A DNA stretch of 64,000 nt from Ascaris suum. Lineage: Eukaryota > Nematoda > Chromadorea > Rhabditida > Ascarididae. Numbering within the stretch: the stretch's first letter is position 1; the number at the start of each line of letters is the position of its first letter. The translations under genes were made by a program, and so were the position numbers. The DNA lies in contig CM024173.1 in the NCBI GenBank assembly GCA_013433145.1, positions 3,505,101-3,569,100 on the forward strand. Direction: 5' to 3'. Shown here in pieces: positions 42,037-54,200 of this stretch. Below the pieces are notes generated by a model that had not been told where the DNA came from, made no database searches, and saw only the letters and a program-made list of their open reading frames with translations.

Positions 42037-42162
42037 AGACACAGATTGCAAGAAGACGGCACGAAGGCAGATGGCGAATTAGAATTATCGAAGGAGCAGC
42101 CAGCAAACGCTTGTGAGTTTGATTTGCTCCGTGAGGTCTTCGATGATAAAGGTTTTGACTGA
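42037..42162 (+). other. Short acidic open frame, possible terminal exon
   Basis: After an AG acceptor-like site the frame reads RHRLQEDGTKADGELELSKE, continues to NACEFDLLREVFDDKGFD, and ends at a TGA. This hydrophilic, acidic wording looks more like real protein than its AT-rich surroundings, and the patch from about 41540 is GC-richer. The frame 41544-41709 (MSEVEGIVEPGFRFTQKSL...) could be a partner exon. No family is recognised and no exon chain can be proven. Confidence 0.15.
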
Positions 42163-44589
42163 AATGGTCGAGAGCTTGTGAATCTCGTCGCGGTGTTCGA
42201 AGTTTGCTTCCCCGATAGATGCATCTGAAATATGAAATGAGTTATTCGATGATTGTCTTTATTCTGTCTCTCTCAAGATGCGATAGCGATCCACGTGTGA
42301 AAATAAGCAAAGAAGCATTCGTTCGTATGCAAAAGATGTTAACTTGATGGTAATTTTTCTCTCGCGAAATACGAGTGCTGTTTGCCTTGTTGATAACAAC
42401 ATAAAGTGAGCAATATAATATAAATTAAATAACTCTGATACAATATTGAGTATATCTGTATATAGGCACTCTTGAATGTTAAAATAACACTCCAGCATTT
42501 GCGAATATATCTGTTGGAAGAATTGGAAAAAACTACTTTGTATGAGAGCAAATTTTAGCTGTTTTCCACATCTAAGATGTTATTCGGCAGGAAACGTATC
42601 ATATGGCAATTTCTTGTATTGTCTGTTGCTGCATAACGCAATTTGCAATCATTACACCTATATTAATGAATACAGCATAGGGTAGTCTAAGTTTTCGACC
42701 AAATACTTACCTAAAGCGTATATGAGTGTAACCGTCGTGCATATCTTTAGTTTGTCAGTTATTTGATGCTTCAACATGATGGAATTTCCTCAAACCGTAG
42801 AGGTTTTGAATCTAAGCATAGAACCTTTGCAGAATGCGACATTATTTCCAGCTTAATCTGTATGCAAATTTGATACGACAATATTTTGATATGATGTCGG
42901 CACATTATAGAAAGGGCATTTTTTGAAATCCTTTTTGCATCAATCCATCAAAGGTCTAGCTATACTCTTGCGACATGCAAAACTACTTCACTTATCGCTT
43001 ATATTACGGCAACTAGTATTGATAAATTTATTAAAATGGCATCATTCATGAACAAGAATTACACTTTTGAGGTTAACAAAATGTTTATTTTTTGCAAACA
43101 CTTTGCCAGGTACGTCTATCACTGCTGTACGGAGCTATTTTATCCGTCATTTCTGGTATCTTTCACTCATATCCACGTATTTAATTAACCCACCAATTTT
43201 CACTCAGTCCGCTTTCCACATTCAAAATAATAAGCGAAGAGCATCCCTAAGTTGTAATAGAGAAGAATAGCTAACACAGCTACTATATTACTGTGAATGA
43301 ATCAATTCAAACTTCACAACGAGATGTCGATGTGCGATTCTGACTCGACCTGGACGATACACAAGAAAAAGAAGCCCTTTCAACTATATGAAATAGTTTC
43401 TCAATAGGTAAATTTTGTTTCCACCTTCCAACTGTAATGGAGTTCTTAGCTGATATTAATTTTACATAATTACAGGTTCCGATATATCTTTATACAATAT
43501 TTCATAATTTACAATATTTTACAGAATATTTTAATGCATATACTCTGGTACAAACGACACCTTTAGAACAGTGTATATGTATATGATAATGATACAGCTA
43601 CTTTCTAAGTACTATCTCCTCCGTCAAATATCACTAATGAATTTTAAAAAAAGCAATTTGATAAGTATAATCTTTATCGATTAGCAATCATAGAAACTTT
43701 TTGTTATCCTGTTTATTTCAGTCTCGATCGATACGACAAGCAGTGGAGCTTTGTTTGAAGAAATATATCAGAAGTACTATACGTTCACCATCAATTCTCA
43801 CCTTATTTAGTTTCTGTTCACTCTCTGAAATCTATTTACTTCCTTTGTTACCTTACATTTTAATACTGCAATAACTATTTGTTAATATTACTTTAATATT
43901 TATTCTAGATCATCAACTTTCTAATCTATATTGCCGTGTTTGAAAAAAAAACACCGCCTGCATTTATGAATGTAGAAAATGAACAGAAAATAAATCACAA
44001 TTCGTTATTTTACTGATATTTTCAAAACTTTTATCAAGAAACCTAGTAATGATGGAGAATGTAACGCTTAAACAATTCGAATTTAATTCAAAAAATTCGT
44101 TCGCTTCCATTTTAATATTATTAAAAATTGCCAACAAATTTATACAGCAATAAGTGATGTTCACAAAGTGCAATAACGAAGAGAAAATAAGAAATTTCTC
44201 GATTGTATTTATGAGAAAAGCATGAAAGATATATTGAGATACGCGATTATAGGCATTCATCAGTTTTGGGAAAATTCATCTCTTACCTAGGAAGCGATAT
44301 TTGAGAAAAGTTTGAAATAAAGATCGGAAGAACTGCCCAAGGGCAGGTAGTAGTCGAATAGAACAGTTAATCAAAAGCATAGCTGTGGCCAGCTGGCTCC
44401 TTCATCGACTGAAGAAATTTAGATAAAGTGCGAAGTTTCGCGACATTACTCGCAGTCACTCAAGTTCAAGCATATATTTTGCAAATTAATTGTCGACGGT
44501 TCAAAGTTCGCTGCAAAAGCATATTCCACCAACAGCATGCTCCAAATCGACTCATAGAGAAACAGCAATCAACCAAAGAAGCTTTCCGA

Positions 44590-44692
<103 letters not shown>

Positions 44693-45119
44693 CATTAAAC
44701 AGTAGTGAAGTTAGGAGGACAATGACAGGTAGGAACGTACAATAGCGATATCCAAGAATAGTTGAGTTTACAAGGCGCATAATAGCTTAATAAAATAGAT
44801 AAAAAGCTTATGCGACAGAAACCTTCCACCAACAGTGGTTTACTCACAAAATTCGGCAAATTTCAATGAGCTTCTTCATAGAGAAAAAAGAAGCGCATCA
44901 ATAGTAAAGAACAGTCCAGCTCCAAAAAAATGACTGAAATCTAAGATGCAGAACGGCGTCAAGTAAGAAACCTCGGAGTACACTTGGAGTCCACAAGGTG
45001 GAGTTCTCTCGCATAGCTGATGAGTTACAGGTAGCATTGAAATACATGAGATGCAGCAATCTGTCTCAGAAATACCGATAAGCAGCTGATATTGTTTGCA
45101 GACGCGGAACAACAATAGG

Positions 45120-45520
45120 AAGCAAGCATGCTGGCAATCTGTGCTGCCAGATGACCGACAAACAATACGATAGGCGGCGGCTGTCAGCCTCCTGGGCGGG
45201 GCTTACCAATGCGGCACCAATCAAATGGAGTTGAGCGGAACGCACACTCGTGTGCATCGAAGCATTTTCGGTCACTCGCTCCATCGGTCATGGACTGCTC
45301 CCTGTGGCCGAGATATGCGTACAATCCTGCAGCTGTCACCAACCCGGCTGCCGTCTATTCGCAACCGTTTACCAGTTAGTCACCAACTCCGTTCTGCTTA
45401 CTTGCTACCTCTGTTCTGCTTCTTGCACCACGACTGTCGCGGTATTTAACCTGCCCTTTTATACCCGCCAACTGTAATGGCTGCGATCATGATGGCGGAT
45501 ATATGAGGCGTAGGGTGAGG
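45120..45520 (+). promoter_or_regulatory. GC-richer block, candidate Pax promoter / 5' exon region
   Basis: GC-rich relative to its surroundings. It contains gggcggggc (near 45195) and two CCAAT boxes on the plus strand close together (near 45208 and 45219). It lies about 1.7-2 kb upstream of the first Pax exon I can place, a plausible distance for the promoter and the missing start exon. I could not find an ATG exon ending in phase 1 with a good donor here. The role is inferred from composition and position. Confidence 0.3.
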
Positions 45521-47160
45521 GTTCGTTAAGCACGGCATCGCAAAATGTTTTTCCCCTAAAGCACTTCAGAGACACAAGTGCGTTTCTAGGGTGCGCATTG
45601 CTGCTCAGCACTCGTTTCCACTGTGTCGTTAAGCCTATAAAATGCACAAGTTTAAATAATATGTGGCATTTTCTTGTTCCTGAATCTTTTCTTCATCATA
45701 TGCCTCTATTCGACCATATTTCACTTATGAGTAGCCTAAACCTCTCCTGGAGTAAATAATTACCAAAATAACAGCCCCACTGAAAACGTAACTATATTTA
45801 CCATAATAGAATCGAATCGTTCCCAACTTCTCTTTGGAATATAAGCCTATTTTAACAATTACGAATATCATAACGGCCTTCCTTTCTATAATCTTTTCTT
45901 CGAATATGCGTTAAGTTTTCGTAATTGCCATGAAGTAGGGGGAGGGGGAGGAGAGATGGTAGAGGAGACAGAAGCTGATAACTGTGGACCATAGAGTTTC
46001 AGTGGAAGCTCTTCATTAAAGTACTGGAAATTTTGTGTGCTAAAGTGTAAGTTAGGAAGAAGGCACTTTGAGGAGGTAGAGTTGTAAAAATTTGTAAGAA
46101 TCGATTTCATAATCTTCGGTGATTATATATATGTATATGTTGTACTCGTGGATCGCGCTTTTCGAGAAATAATTCAACCTTTTGGTCCACTATCAGCCTC
46201 CTCTTGAAATTAAAGCATCAGCTTCTTATCATGTCGCTAAATTGTGGGACATTTGATAAGCATCTGACAATTTACCGATGAGTTTCTGTTCATAGTAAAG
46301 ACATGTGACCGATGTTTGCTGTTTCAACTGAAATAATTTAGCAGAATTAGACAGTGCTGCACATAATTGAATACAAAAATTCGGCGGTTTGCATAGATAA
46401 GGCATATTTAAACGGTGAAATAATTGGTTGCGACCCTTAAGGGTAAATCGAGGTTGAATTAGAGTTTGTTATATCATCAAGCATTTATCCACTACTTGCT
46501 GAATTACCAACAAAAGCAGATTGAGCTATAAAGGGCGCTTACTAAATGCATCAAGTCACTGAAGCAACAAGCACATCACTGGTCATTGAGTGACCTAAGC
46601 TAATTGAAGCTGGCTGTCGCTTGATATTCTCTTTGCAAAACACCTTGGCTTAAGCTGTTCTCGATTACAAAGAAACTTATCGCACTTATTTTTTATTTTG
46701 CTAAGTAATGTGTCATTTGTGTCATACACTCAACCTATTTTGTATATCAGATCAGTGAATGGTGAAGTTAAATATGTAATCGGCGCTTTCTGATTCGAAC
46801 AATTCATTCGGCAACACTGTTAACTGAAAAGAGGATTAGCGACAGTGTGGAATTCAGTACCGCGATTCGATGATTCCTCGAAAAACATCATTTCTATACT
46901 TCGATTTTCTCAATGATTATTTCGTTGAGAATATGGAGGATTTTTCCTTAGAAAAGGTCCCTTAACTGAAGTTTCTAAGAGACGAAGGTACAACTTAATG
47001 CGAATAATGTGTTAACCAATTGGCCATAAGAAGATGAAACAAACCAGTCCTTTATTCACCTCTAAGCCACCCATAGCGAACAAAATTTCGGTGATACAAG
47101 TAGATAAACTGGAATGAATTGTAATAAAACAAACAGTACAGTTGTTTTAAATTGTTTCAG

Positions 47161-47355
47161 GTCACACAGGTGTTAATCAATTGGGAGGAGTGTTTGTTAA
47201 TGGACGCCCACTGCCAGATCATATTCGCAACCGCATCGTCGAACTGGCCCACCAAGGTGTTCGGCCATGCGACATTTCACGACAGTTACGTGTCTCGCAC
47301 GGATGTGTGTCGAAAATTCTTGGCCGTTACTACGAGACGGGTTCCATACGACCAG
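47161..47355 (+). CDS. egl-38: Pax exon: N-terminal half of paired domain
   Basis: Acceptor TGTTTCAG, donor GTTTTT. This 195-nt exon begins in phase 1 and reads [20 protein letters not shown] through [20 protein letters not shown] to YYETGSIRP plus the first base of Gly. It holds the beta-turn and the PAI helix-turn-helix that contact DNA. The recognition-helix residues Gln, Arg and His match the Pax2/5/8 class. Confidence 0.95.
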
Positions 47356-50300
47356 GTTTTTAATATTAGCTCTCAATGGAAGCCATCGACGACATTGCTG
47401 TGCTCCTCTTTTTCAAATTTCTTTTCCTTCATTTTAATGCAAACGTCAATATCGGCTATTAGCAACGCGCTTTTTGGCAACAATAAAGCATAATTCAATT
47501 CACTTAATGCTGCTTCTTTGCTGTGGTATTTCCTTCGGTTTCATCAGAGAGCCTTTAACCAATTCTCCGCAGTTGGCAGTCAAGAAAATGGACTGACCAT
47601 CGATAAGAAAAATAATGCATCGACCGGGTATTGATCCTTTGCCATCTGCAATAATATCTAACCGACTTTGTTCTGGGCACTGATAACATGAAATATTTCT
47701 TAAGTAAGTTTATCCTTCTTAAAGTAAATGCTATCAATTCTCTTAAGTAGCACTATCTAATGAATGTCTAACAGGAGTTATCGGTGGTTCGAAACCGAAG
47801 GTCGCAACGCCAAAGGTAGTGCAGACGATTGCCGCTTACAAGAGGGCTAATCCGACGATGTTTGCATGGGAAATACGAGAGAAACTTCTCGAGGTAGCTG
47901 AAGCTGCTAGTATATTTAAATTTTAAAAAAAGGCTTTGAAGTTCGCATTCATACCTCATATATGCTTTCTTTTCATGCGAAATTTGCATATTCAAATACA
48001 CTGAGCCAATTGTTTGCTCTTTGCGAAAACGCGTTCTCTTTCTTAAGAACGGCGTTCTCGCTTCCCTCCTTCCCCCTCCCCTTGGTTTTCATCGAATCCT
48101 GCATAAGTATTTGCACTGAAGGAGTAGGAAAGAGATATATGTGTGTGGCGAATTGGATGGTGGAGCTGCTTTCTAGGCTGAAAGAAGACAAATATTGCGT
48201 AGGTGGGCGCTTATTCAGGAGCGGGTCTGCGACGCAGAGAACGTTCCCAGTGTTTCCTCGATCAACCGGATAGTGCGCAATAAATCGGCGATGGAGCGTA
48301 TCTCAGAAAGGGCGATCCACCAGAGCGCCTTTTTGCCTCCCACTGCACCGTACTCGATCAACGAACTGCTCGGATTCGAACATCCCAATAAGGTAATTAT
48401 ATTGTTTTGGAGCACAGTCATGCATCAGCTCATTTCTATATTTGTAAATAACTGAATAAAGATGTAATACAACAAAATCCTCTTGCTGAATGCTTTTAAG
48501 TGATGTTGTTCCCGTTGTTGATCTGTTGATTGAAGTGTTGTCAAATCTGTATTGCCCATCATTCATCTGTTCACCTCCCTTTCCTTCCGTCCTCCCCCCC
48601 CCCCCTCCTCCGCCAACAAAAAAATATTTACGTCCTCAGCATTTACTTCGGTGAAAAAATTCAAAGCAAATATTATGTAGATGTTCGCATTTCTCACCTA
48701 AAAAATTTGTGTTGTTAAGCACTATACAAAAAATGCTTTACACAATGGATTTTTAAAAGGTGAGAATCAACTATGCAAAGCAAAACATGGCGAAATGAAG
48801 CATTGATGCATAAAAATATGCGCAGTCAACAGCGAGCGAGTCCGCTTCGAAATATTCCCTTTAGTGCTAGTGCTTCTTAGCAAACTAGCGTTGTTTTATT
48901 GAACTCGAACAAAATGCATTATATAATGACCAATACCTGGCAAGACAGACTGTGCTTACAACTTTTCGCTGTACGAGATGCTATCCCAGACTAGAGCACA
49001 CACCGAGCATATTCTGATCCATTGCAAAGCTGACGTTTGTTTCAAGATTTCTCATCGAAACGAGTAGAAATTCTCTACTATATGAAACAATAAAGTTATT
49101 TAACAAAGAGTTGCGAACACTAGATGAATAAATGAGACTTTTGCAGGGGACGCCTGATGGCATGCAAATTCCATTGCAAAATGGTGCCAATTCAAGGAAC
49201 GCCAAAGGAGAAATCATCTCTGCATATGCTTCAATAGGTTTGTTCTTATTTTATTGTAGCAAATCGCCCTTACTTTTCATGTTATCATTCTTGCGCTGAT
49301 GACGACCTCTAATGAAATGCTATAGAATGGGATGTTTGTGTGTCTTTTACTTTTGTGAATGTTCGCTGAGATTCAACTGATCGAATGTTACTTTATATTT
49401 TAGCGAAAAATTTGATAATAACAATTTTTATAAATTTTATTCAAATTTTCGAAAAAACTTTACATTATTAGCGTGCTAGCGAATATAAATAACAATTGTG
49501 ATGACGAATTTTTATTTTGCAGATGCTTTTGAATTGTGCTATGAATACGGTAAAGCGGAAGTGACATTATTGCAGACAAGAGATGGGAAGGAACTGGTCC
49601 TACAGTAGTGACGACAACTCCTTCACACGCCTATTTCGGTGAGAATTGATGGCTTTGTAGTCACTTCGTTGCGCACAGTCCACCTTTCGACATCGACGCC
49701 TTTTTATTCGGGCATGATGGCACTTTTTTATGACGATCACCACCACTATGTGCCGTCAAATTCAATCGTTGTGCAAACATCTCCAACACATGTTTATTCC
49801 CGTATTTGCTGTAATTGCTGTCGATACTAAGCAAACAAATTTGCATCAAACACAGCAGAATATGCGTTGAACAAAAATATTCTGGAATTAAAATTTTTTT
49901 CCCAGACATCATTCTAGACATCCCGTCTAAAAACAACATCATTTTTCCTAGGCAGCCCAAAAATCGACACACCGTCAGACAGTTTAAATCACTAAAATTT
50001 TTATCACTAGTCAAGCTGATTAGGTGATGAGAAAACCGGCAAGTAAACACAGCGAACTTCCGTTTTTTGATGAGAAGAAAGTAGAATTTTGAGGATGTGA
50101 TTTTGTTTGAATGCTCACTTATTAAGCAGCATCGAATGTTAAAACGAATCAGTAGATACTTCAACAGCACTTAAGAGTAGTGTTGCGATGTTCATTCGGT
50201 TTTCAGTCATCAAAACGCTGTCTAAAGGTAGATTTTTTTTTTTATTAGGGAATAGGAAAGAATTCGCGAATAAATATAAAATTGGTACTGAAAACAGTTT

Positions 50301-51210
50301 TAGTTTGCAGATACCTTTTCATTTCAAATAGTTCCAAAGAGCAAAAAAGAACTGAAAGACTTGGTTGATGGCGCTTCTACGCAGCAATGCTATACATTTT
50401 GCAAAGATTCAAGCAATCTTTACGTCTAGTGCAAATTGCCTCCACCAACATTATGGAACATTAAACGAAGTCCATCTTACTTTTGGAAAACGTCTCTAAG
50501 ACGGTGAAAAGTTCTCGAAAGCTTAGGGTCTATAGCTGTGCTATTGCTGCTTAGCAAACATAGGTCGAGCTAATGTTTCTTTCAAATGATGGTCATAAGA
50601 CATAAAATTGAGATGATAATCGTGACAATCGTCGCTTCTGGTGGTGATGAGTGAAATCCAACCAGCAGCTGGAAAGATCTCCGCATATTTCCTATAGATC
50701 TCGCCACAAGTTATAATATGTTTTTGAACTGATAATGAATAACGATAAGTTTCATATAGTTCGTTGAAGAAATTTTGCTTCGTCAATTTTACTAGGAGAA
50801 GGTTGGCTATATAGTTTGGTTAAAATCAATTTGTTGTTACAATTTGATTTGAAGGAGATACTTGTATAATTTGGCTACGAGACGAGTATTTAAATGAATT
50901 GGTTAAACAAAATTTCTTTCCTTGAATAGTGTTGTGACTTTCTGAAGTCAAAATCTAAGGGGTAAAATCTTTACACCTCACCTTCAGCGATCACATAACC
51001 GATCGCTATGTTTCAGATGGGTTTCTCGGTGAGACGTGGAGCAACTCTGCAACACGGAATGCTGAATTGTTATGTACAGCACCAATCGCCCGAGGCAACG
51101 ATTCACTGTTGACGAGTACGGTAGTGAACGGGCATCAACGAGGTGTCTCTTCGTCGAGCTTGGCTGTAGATGGTCGATGTGGTGCAACCGGCTCAACTAC
51201 CTCCTATTGA
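47161..51210 (+). CDS. egl-38: Pax2/5/8-type paired-domain transcription factor (first coding exon missing)
   Basis: A nuclear DNA-binding regulator of organ and cell fate. Exons: 47161-47355, 47775-47893, 48219-48392, 49147-49237, 49523-49549 and 51017-51210, with matching phases, giving about 267 codons, close to the length I recall for the C. elegans homologue. The paired domain starts [20 protein letters not shown]. Gln-Leu-Arg-Val-Ser-His at the recognition helix (RQLRVSHGC) and [13 protein letters not shown] with [14 protein letters not shown] mark Pax2/5/8 rather than Pax6. [15 protein letters not shown] closes the C-terminal half. An octapeptide YSINELLG follows. I see no partial homeodomain. 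The first exon starts in phase 1 (G|GT), so an upstream exon with the ATG is needed and not found. The last two exons are supported by phase and a polyA signal, less by homology. The gene could be egl-38 or its paralogue pax-2. Confidence 0.9.
48219..48392 (+). CDS. egl-38: Pax exon: end of paired domain plus octapeptide
   Basis: Acceptor TTATTCAG, donor GTAATT, phase 0 at both ends. It reads [20 protein letters not shown], ending the paired domain, then a basic/polar linker, then [16 protein letters not shown]. The octapeptide is the Groucho/TLE-binding motif of Pax proteins. Its usual form is YSINGLLG or YSINGILG; here position 5 is Glu instead of Gly. Confidence 0.93.
49523..49608 (+). CDS. 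egl-38: Pax penultimate micro-exon / alternative terminal exon
   Basis: After TTTTGCAG the frame reads DAFELCYEY. At 49549/49550 a GTAAAG donor in phase 1 allows splicing to 51017, making a 27-nt exon. If the donor is ignored the frame continues [19 protein letters not shown] to a TAG at 49606-49608, giving a shorter C-terminus. Both readings are open; I favour the spliced form because the 51017 exon looks coding and is followed by a polyA signal. Confidence 0.55.
51017..51210 (+). CDS. egl-38: Pax last exon (C-terminal region)
   Basis: Acceptor TATGTTTCAG. In phase 1 it reads [19 protein letters not shown] and then a Ser/Thr/Gly-rich stretch ending GATGSTTSY and TGA. It is clearly GC-richer than the flanks, hydrophilic, and the only frame that fits the upstream phase. 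A Ser/Thr-rich C-terminus suits the transactivation region of Pax2/5/8 proteins. The assignment is by phase, composition and the polyA signal 54 nt after the stop, not by strong homology. Confidence 0.65.
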
Positions 51211-51263
51211 TCAGGGGGCATTAAGCAATTAAGTATATCGTGTACGTTCCTATATTGAATAAG

Positions 51264-51269
51264 AATAAA
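51264..51269 (+). terminator. AATAAA polyadenylation signal for the Pax gene
   Basis: A canonical AATAAA 54 nt downstream of the proposed Pax stop codon, on the same strand. It supports the 51017 exon as terminal. Confidence 0.6.
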
Positions 51270-54200
51270 TGCAATTTATGAGTGCGTTGTGTTGCGCTCA
51301 AATCCCAACGCGAATCTTCTAAAGAGCTTCACGGCCGTAAGCGTAAATTTCATTTCGTTTTGCAATCTGCCAACAATTGCTTCGATTCTCTCAAAATTTT
51401 CCTCAATGAACATCCTTCTTAAAACTATAAAAATCTTCAGCATCATCTCAATGTACGTTTAATAATAGCTGCATTTTCATGACACCTTATTATCACCTTT
51501 TTTTCTATCCTTCAGAATATCTCATACTATCTTCTTTTTCATTTATGCAGATTCTTCCTCATACTCTACGTCAAACAATCTCATTTCTTACTTGTTCTAA
51601 CTTTTTTCCTCATGATATCGCAAAGCTTTAAGCTCATTTTCTTTGTTTTTTTGGAAACAACATAAAAATATATTTACGAATAGTTAGGCAACCTTATTAG
51701 CATTCACCTTTTTGCTTCAATTTTTTCAATATTCGTTCATATGAACAGCGAAAAAAAATGAAGAAGATGACATCTCATTGCTGCTTCCGCTTCAAGCAGT
51801 CGCTACTTCTTCCACTCTAAAGGAAGATCATTCGAAAAGCTGATCTATAGGTAGCAAGGTGAATGTGTCATATTGCATAAGTGCATAAGGAGGATTCCGG
51901 TTTGACACACATCCGCAAACACATTCTTCGTTGATCGAGCGTGAAATAAATGCTGCACATGCTCTTTTGTGATGCCCCCATCCCAAGGAGTTTTTTTTTT
52001 TGTTTTCTTATGCGGCCATATACCTCCATTGTCAACTCTTCTCGGTGACGTTCATCGATATGCAAAAATGCAAAAACGAAGTGCTCACATTTTTTGCATC
52101 CTTGAATTGTCAACTATACAACGTAATTTATGAATACTTCAAACCGATTTTTCTTAATTTGCGTATATTAGATTAAGGTGCGTTTTGCAGCAATTATTTT
52201 TTAGCTAAGAAATTTGTCCCAACTTCAATGTCGATAGTTTTATGCTCAAAGCTGAAATTTCGAGATTCTTCTTAGCCTCTCGTCTTTATTGTTTTCCTGG
52301 AATTTCTTGGGGCTTATAAGATTCGAAGGTTAGATCTCTCCAGCTCCACTTTTTGTTCCCAAGTTCAATCTTTTCTGGCGAAGAACACTTTTCAACGCTA
52401 TGCCAGGAATAGAAAGCGAAAAATGCGTGTAAAGAAGGTGATTTCTCGGGGTTGGCGGTTTGTGCTAATGACTAGAAAGGAAGAGAAAATTAGACCACTA
52501 GCGGCGTGGAATTAGTCTAATTGGTCGCCAAAGGAGAGAACGTTGAGGGAGCGGCTTAGTAGTTTTGTCACCGAGACGGATTATTGCATCTGCACACACC
52601 GCCACTGACGTCCCAAATTGAGGGTCTCTTACGTCGACACTAGACGCTTCTTCCGTAAAGCCAACGTATCAAATCCCGTCTCTACGCCACTTCTCTTATT
52701 GCCGTCTTATGCAATCTTTCTAAGCTTTAGTATCGGCTATTATAAATTTGAGAAATTCATACTGATTGGTGTTATTGAATTCAGCTTAGACAAGACATTT
52801 TTTGTTTCAAAACGAATTTGCTTCATAAAAGAGCATAATTGACTGTGTTCTGTTCGCATGTATGTGGAGATGTAGGTAAGTGTGTCTGCCTATTTTCGGT
52901 AGTTTCAACTCATGGAACACTCAAGAAAGAGTAAAGAAGTTCGGTGAATATTACATAACCGATTGAATGATCCCCAAAACTCTATCTTAATTTCATCTAT
53001 TAACTTCCAAACAAGTTTAAGAGATTTAATTCAAACTGATCCTTTGCCGAAAGATCAGTGTTTTGCAAATTTATGCGAGCGACTGCATCGCTTTAAAAAA
53101 AAAAGTCTTTTTCCCATTTTTGCAATTTCTGAGTAATTTGTGAGAGGAAGTTGCTCAAAACAGGGGAAAATGAAAGTTGATCTTGTGCCAGGTCTTCCAA
53201 CACGCTTTTTTAACCTATTTTATGCTTAAGTTCTATTATTGCTGAACGTATTTATTTAAAATCATCGTAAATTTCTACTATTAAACTATTCTAAGCGTTA
53301 ACGCCGAATTGGTCGAATGAAGTTTCGGCAAGCCAGTAGAAGAGTATTCAAGTTTGCGTTACCTCCTTTTCTCTTAATGTGTGTATCTTCATTGACTGCT
53401 GTTGCATAATTGCATCATTTTCCTGTGTTTCCATCATTTCATAAAATTTTGCGAGTCAGTCGTTTTTAAATTATCGTTGACTCGGTGAGGAATCGTAATC
53501 TTATTGTAGAAGCATCAATTTCATTTCCTTTGCCTTGTTCAGCTAGTTCCATCTCTCCAGTTGCATCTTTCCGGAATAAATATTCCGATAAGATTAACTG
53601 AAATTTTCAAGAAATTCTGACACTGATGTAAGCGTCGTTCTTCTCAACTAAATCGCATTAATAAAAGTGAGGTTGGTTTTCATTTAAAGTCCAACCAGAA
53701 GCGCAGCATCACATTCATTTCTCTCCGATATTGACTTATCGTCGTAGTTTTGCTTGTCTAATAAGCCATCGCAGTACGACATCTTAAACTGTGCAAATCA
53801 AATCTTTCTCGTTTCAATATTCCTCTAATATTTCTCTTTTGCAAACATATGTGCAAACTTATAGAAACGAACATAGGTGTATGCAACATTCTTCATTAGA
53901 AGTACGCAAAGAAGTGGATAAGGGAGCTCTCAAAGTGCAAACGTGGTGCCATGGCTTGTCTCGTTAGCAACCACCTCGATGAACACTTCAAAAGGAGACG
54001 CACCCGCGGCGGAAAATTTGTACTGACTTGACGTTTGTTAGATTTTTATTTATTTATAAGTTGCTACCTACGCAGTAAAGTTCACCTTCAGCGATGCGAG
54101 TGAATTATTACATGGCAGCCAGGCGTGAGAGGTACAACTTACTAAGATGTGCTGTGGCCAACAATCAGTAAAATCCAACGTCACCACCTGCTTTAACCTG

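Noticed and set aside
45066..45477. Several overlapping open frames on both strands
   Set aside because: These come from a GC-rich, stop-poor block; none resembles a Pax N-terminus or ends in the needed phase and donor.
49661..50170. 169-codon open frame on the minus strand
   Set aside because: It lies antisense within the Pax intron and matches nothing; the sense strand explains the region better.
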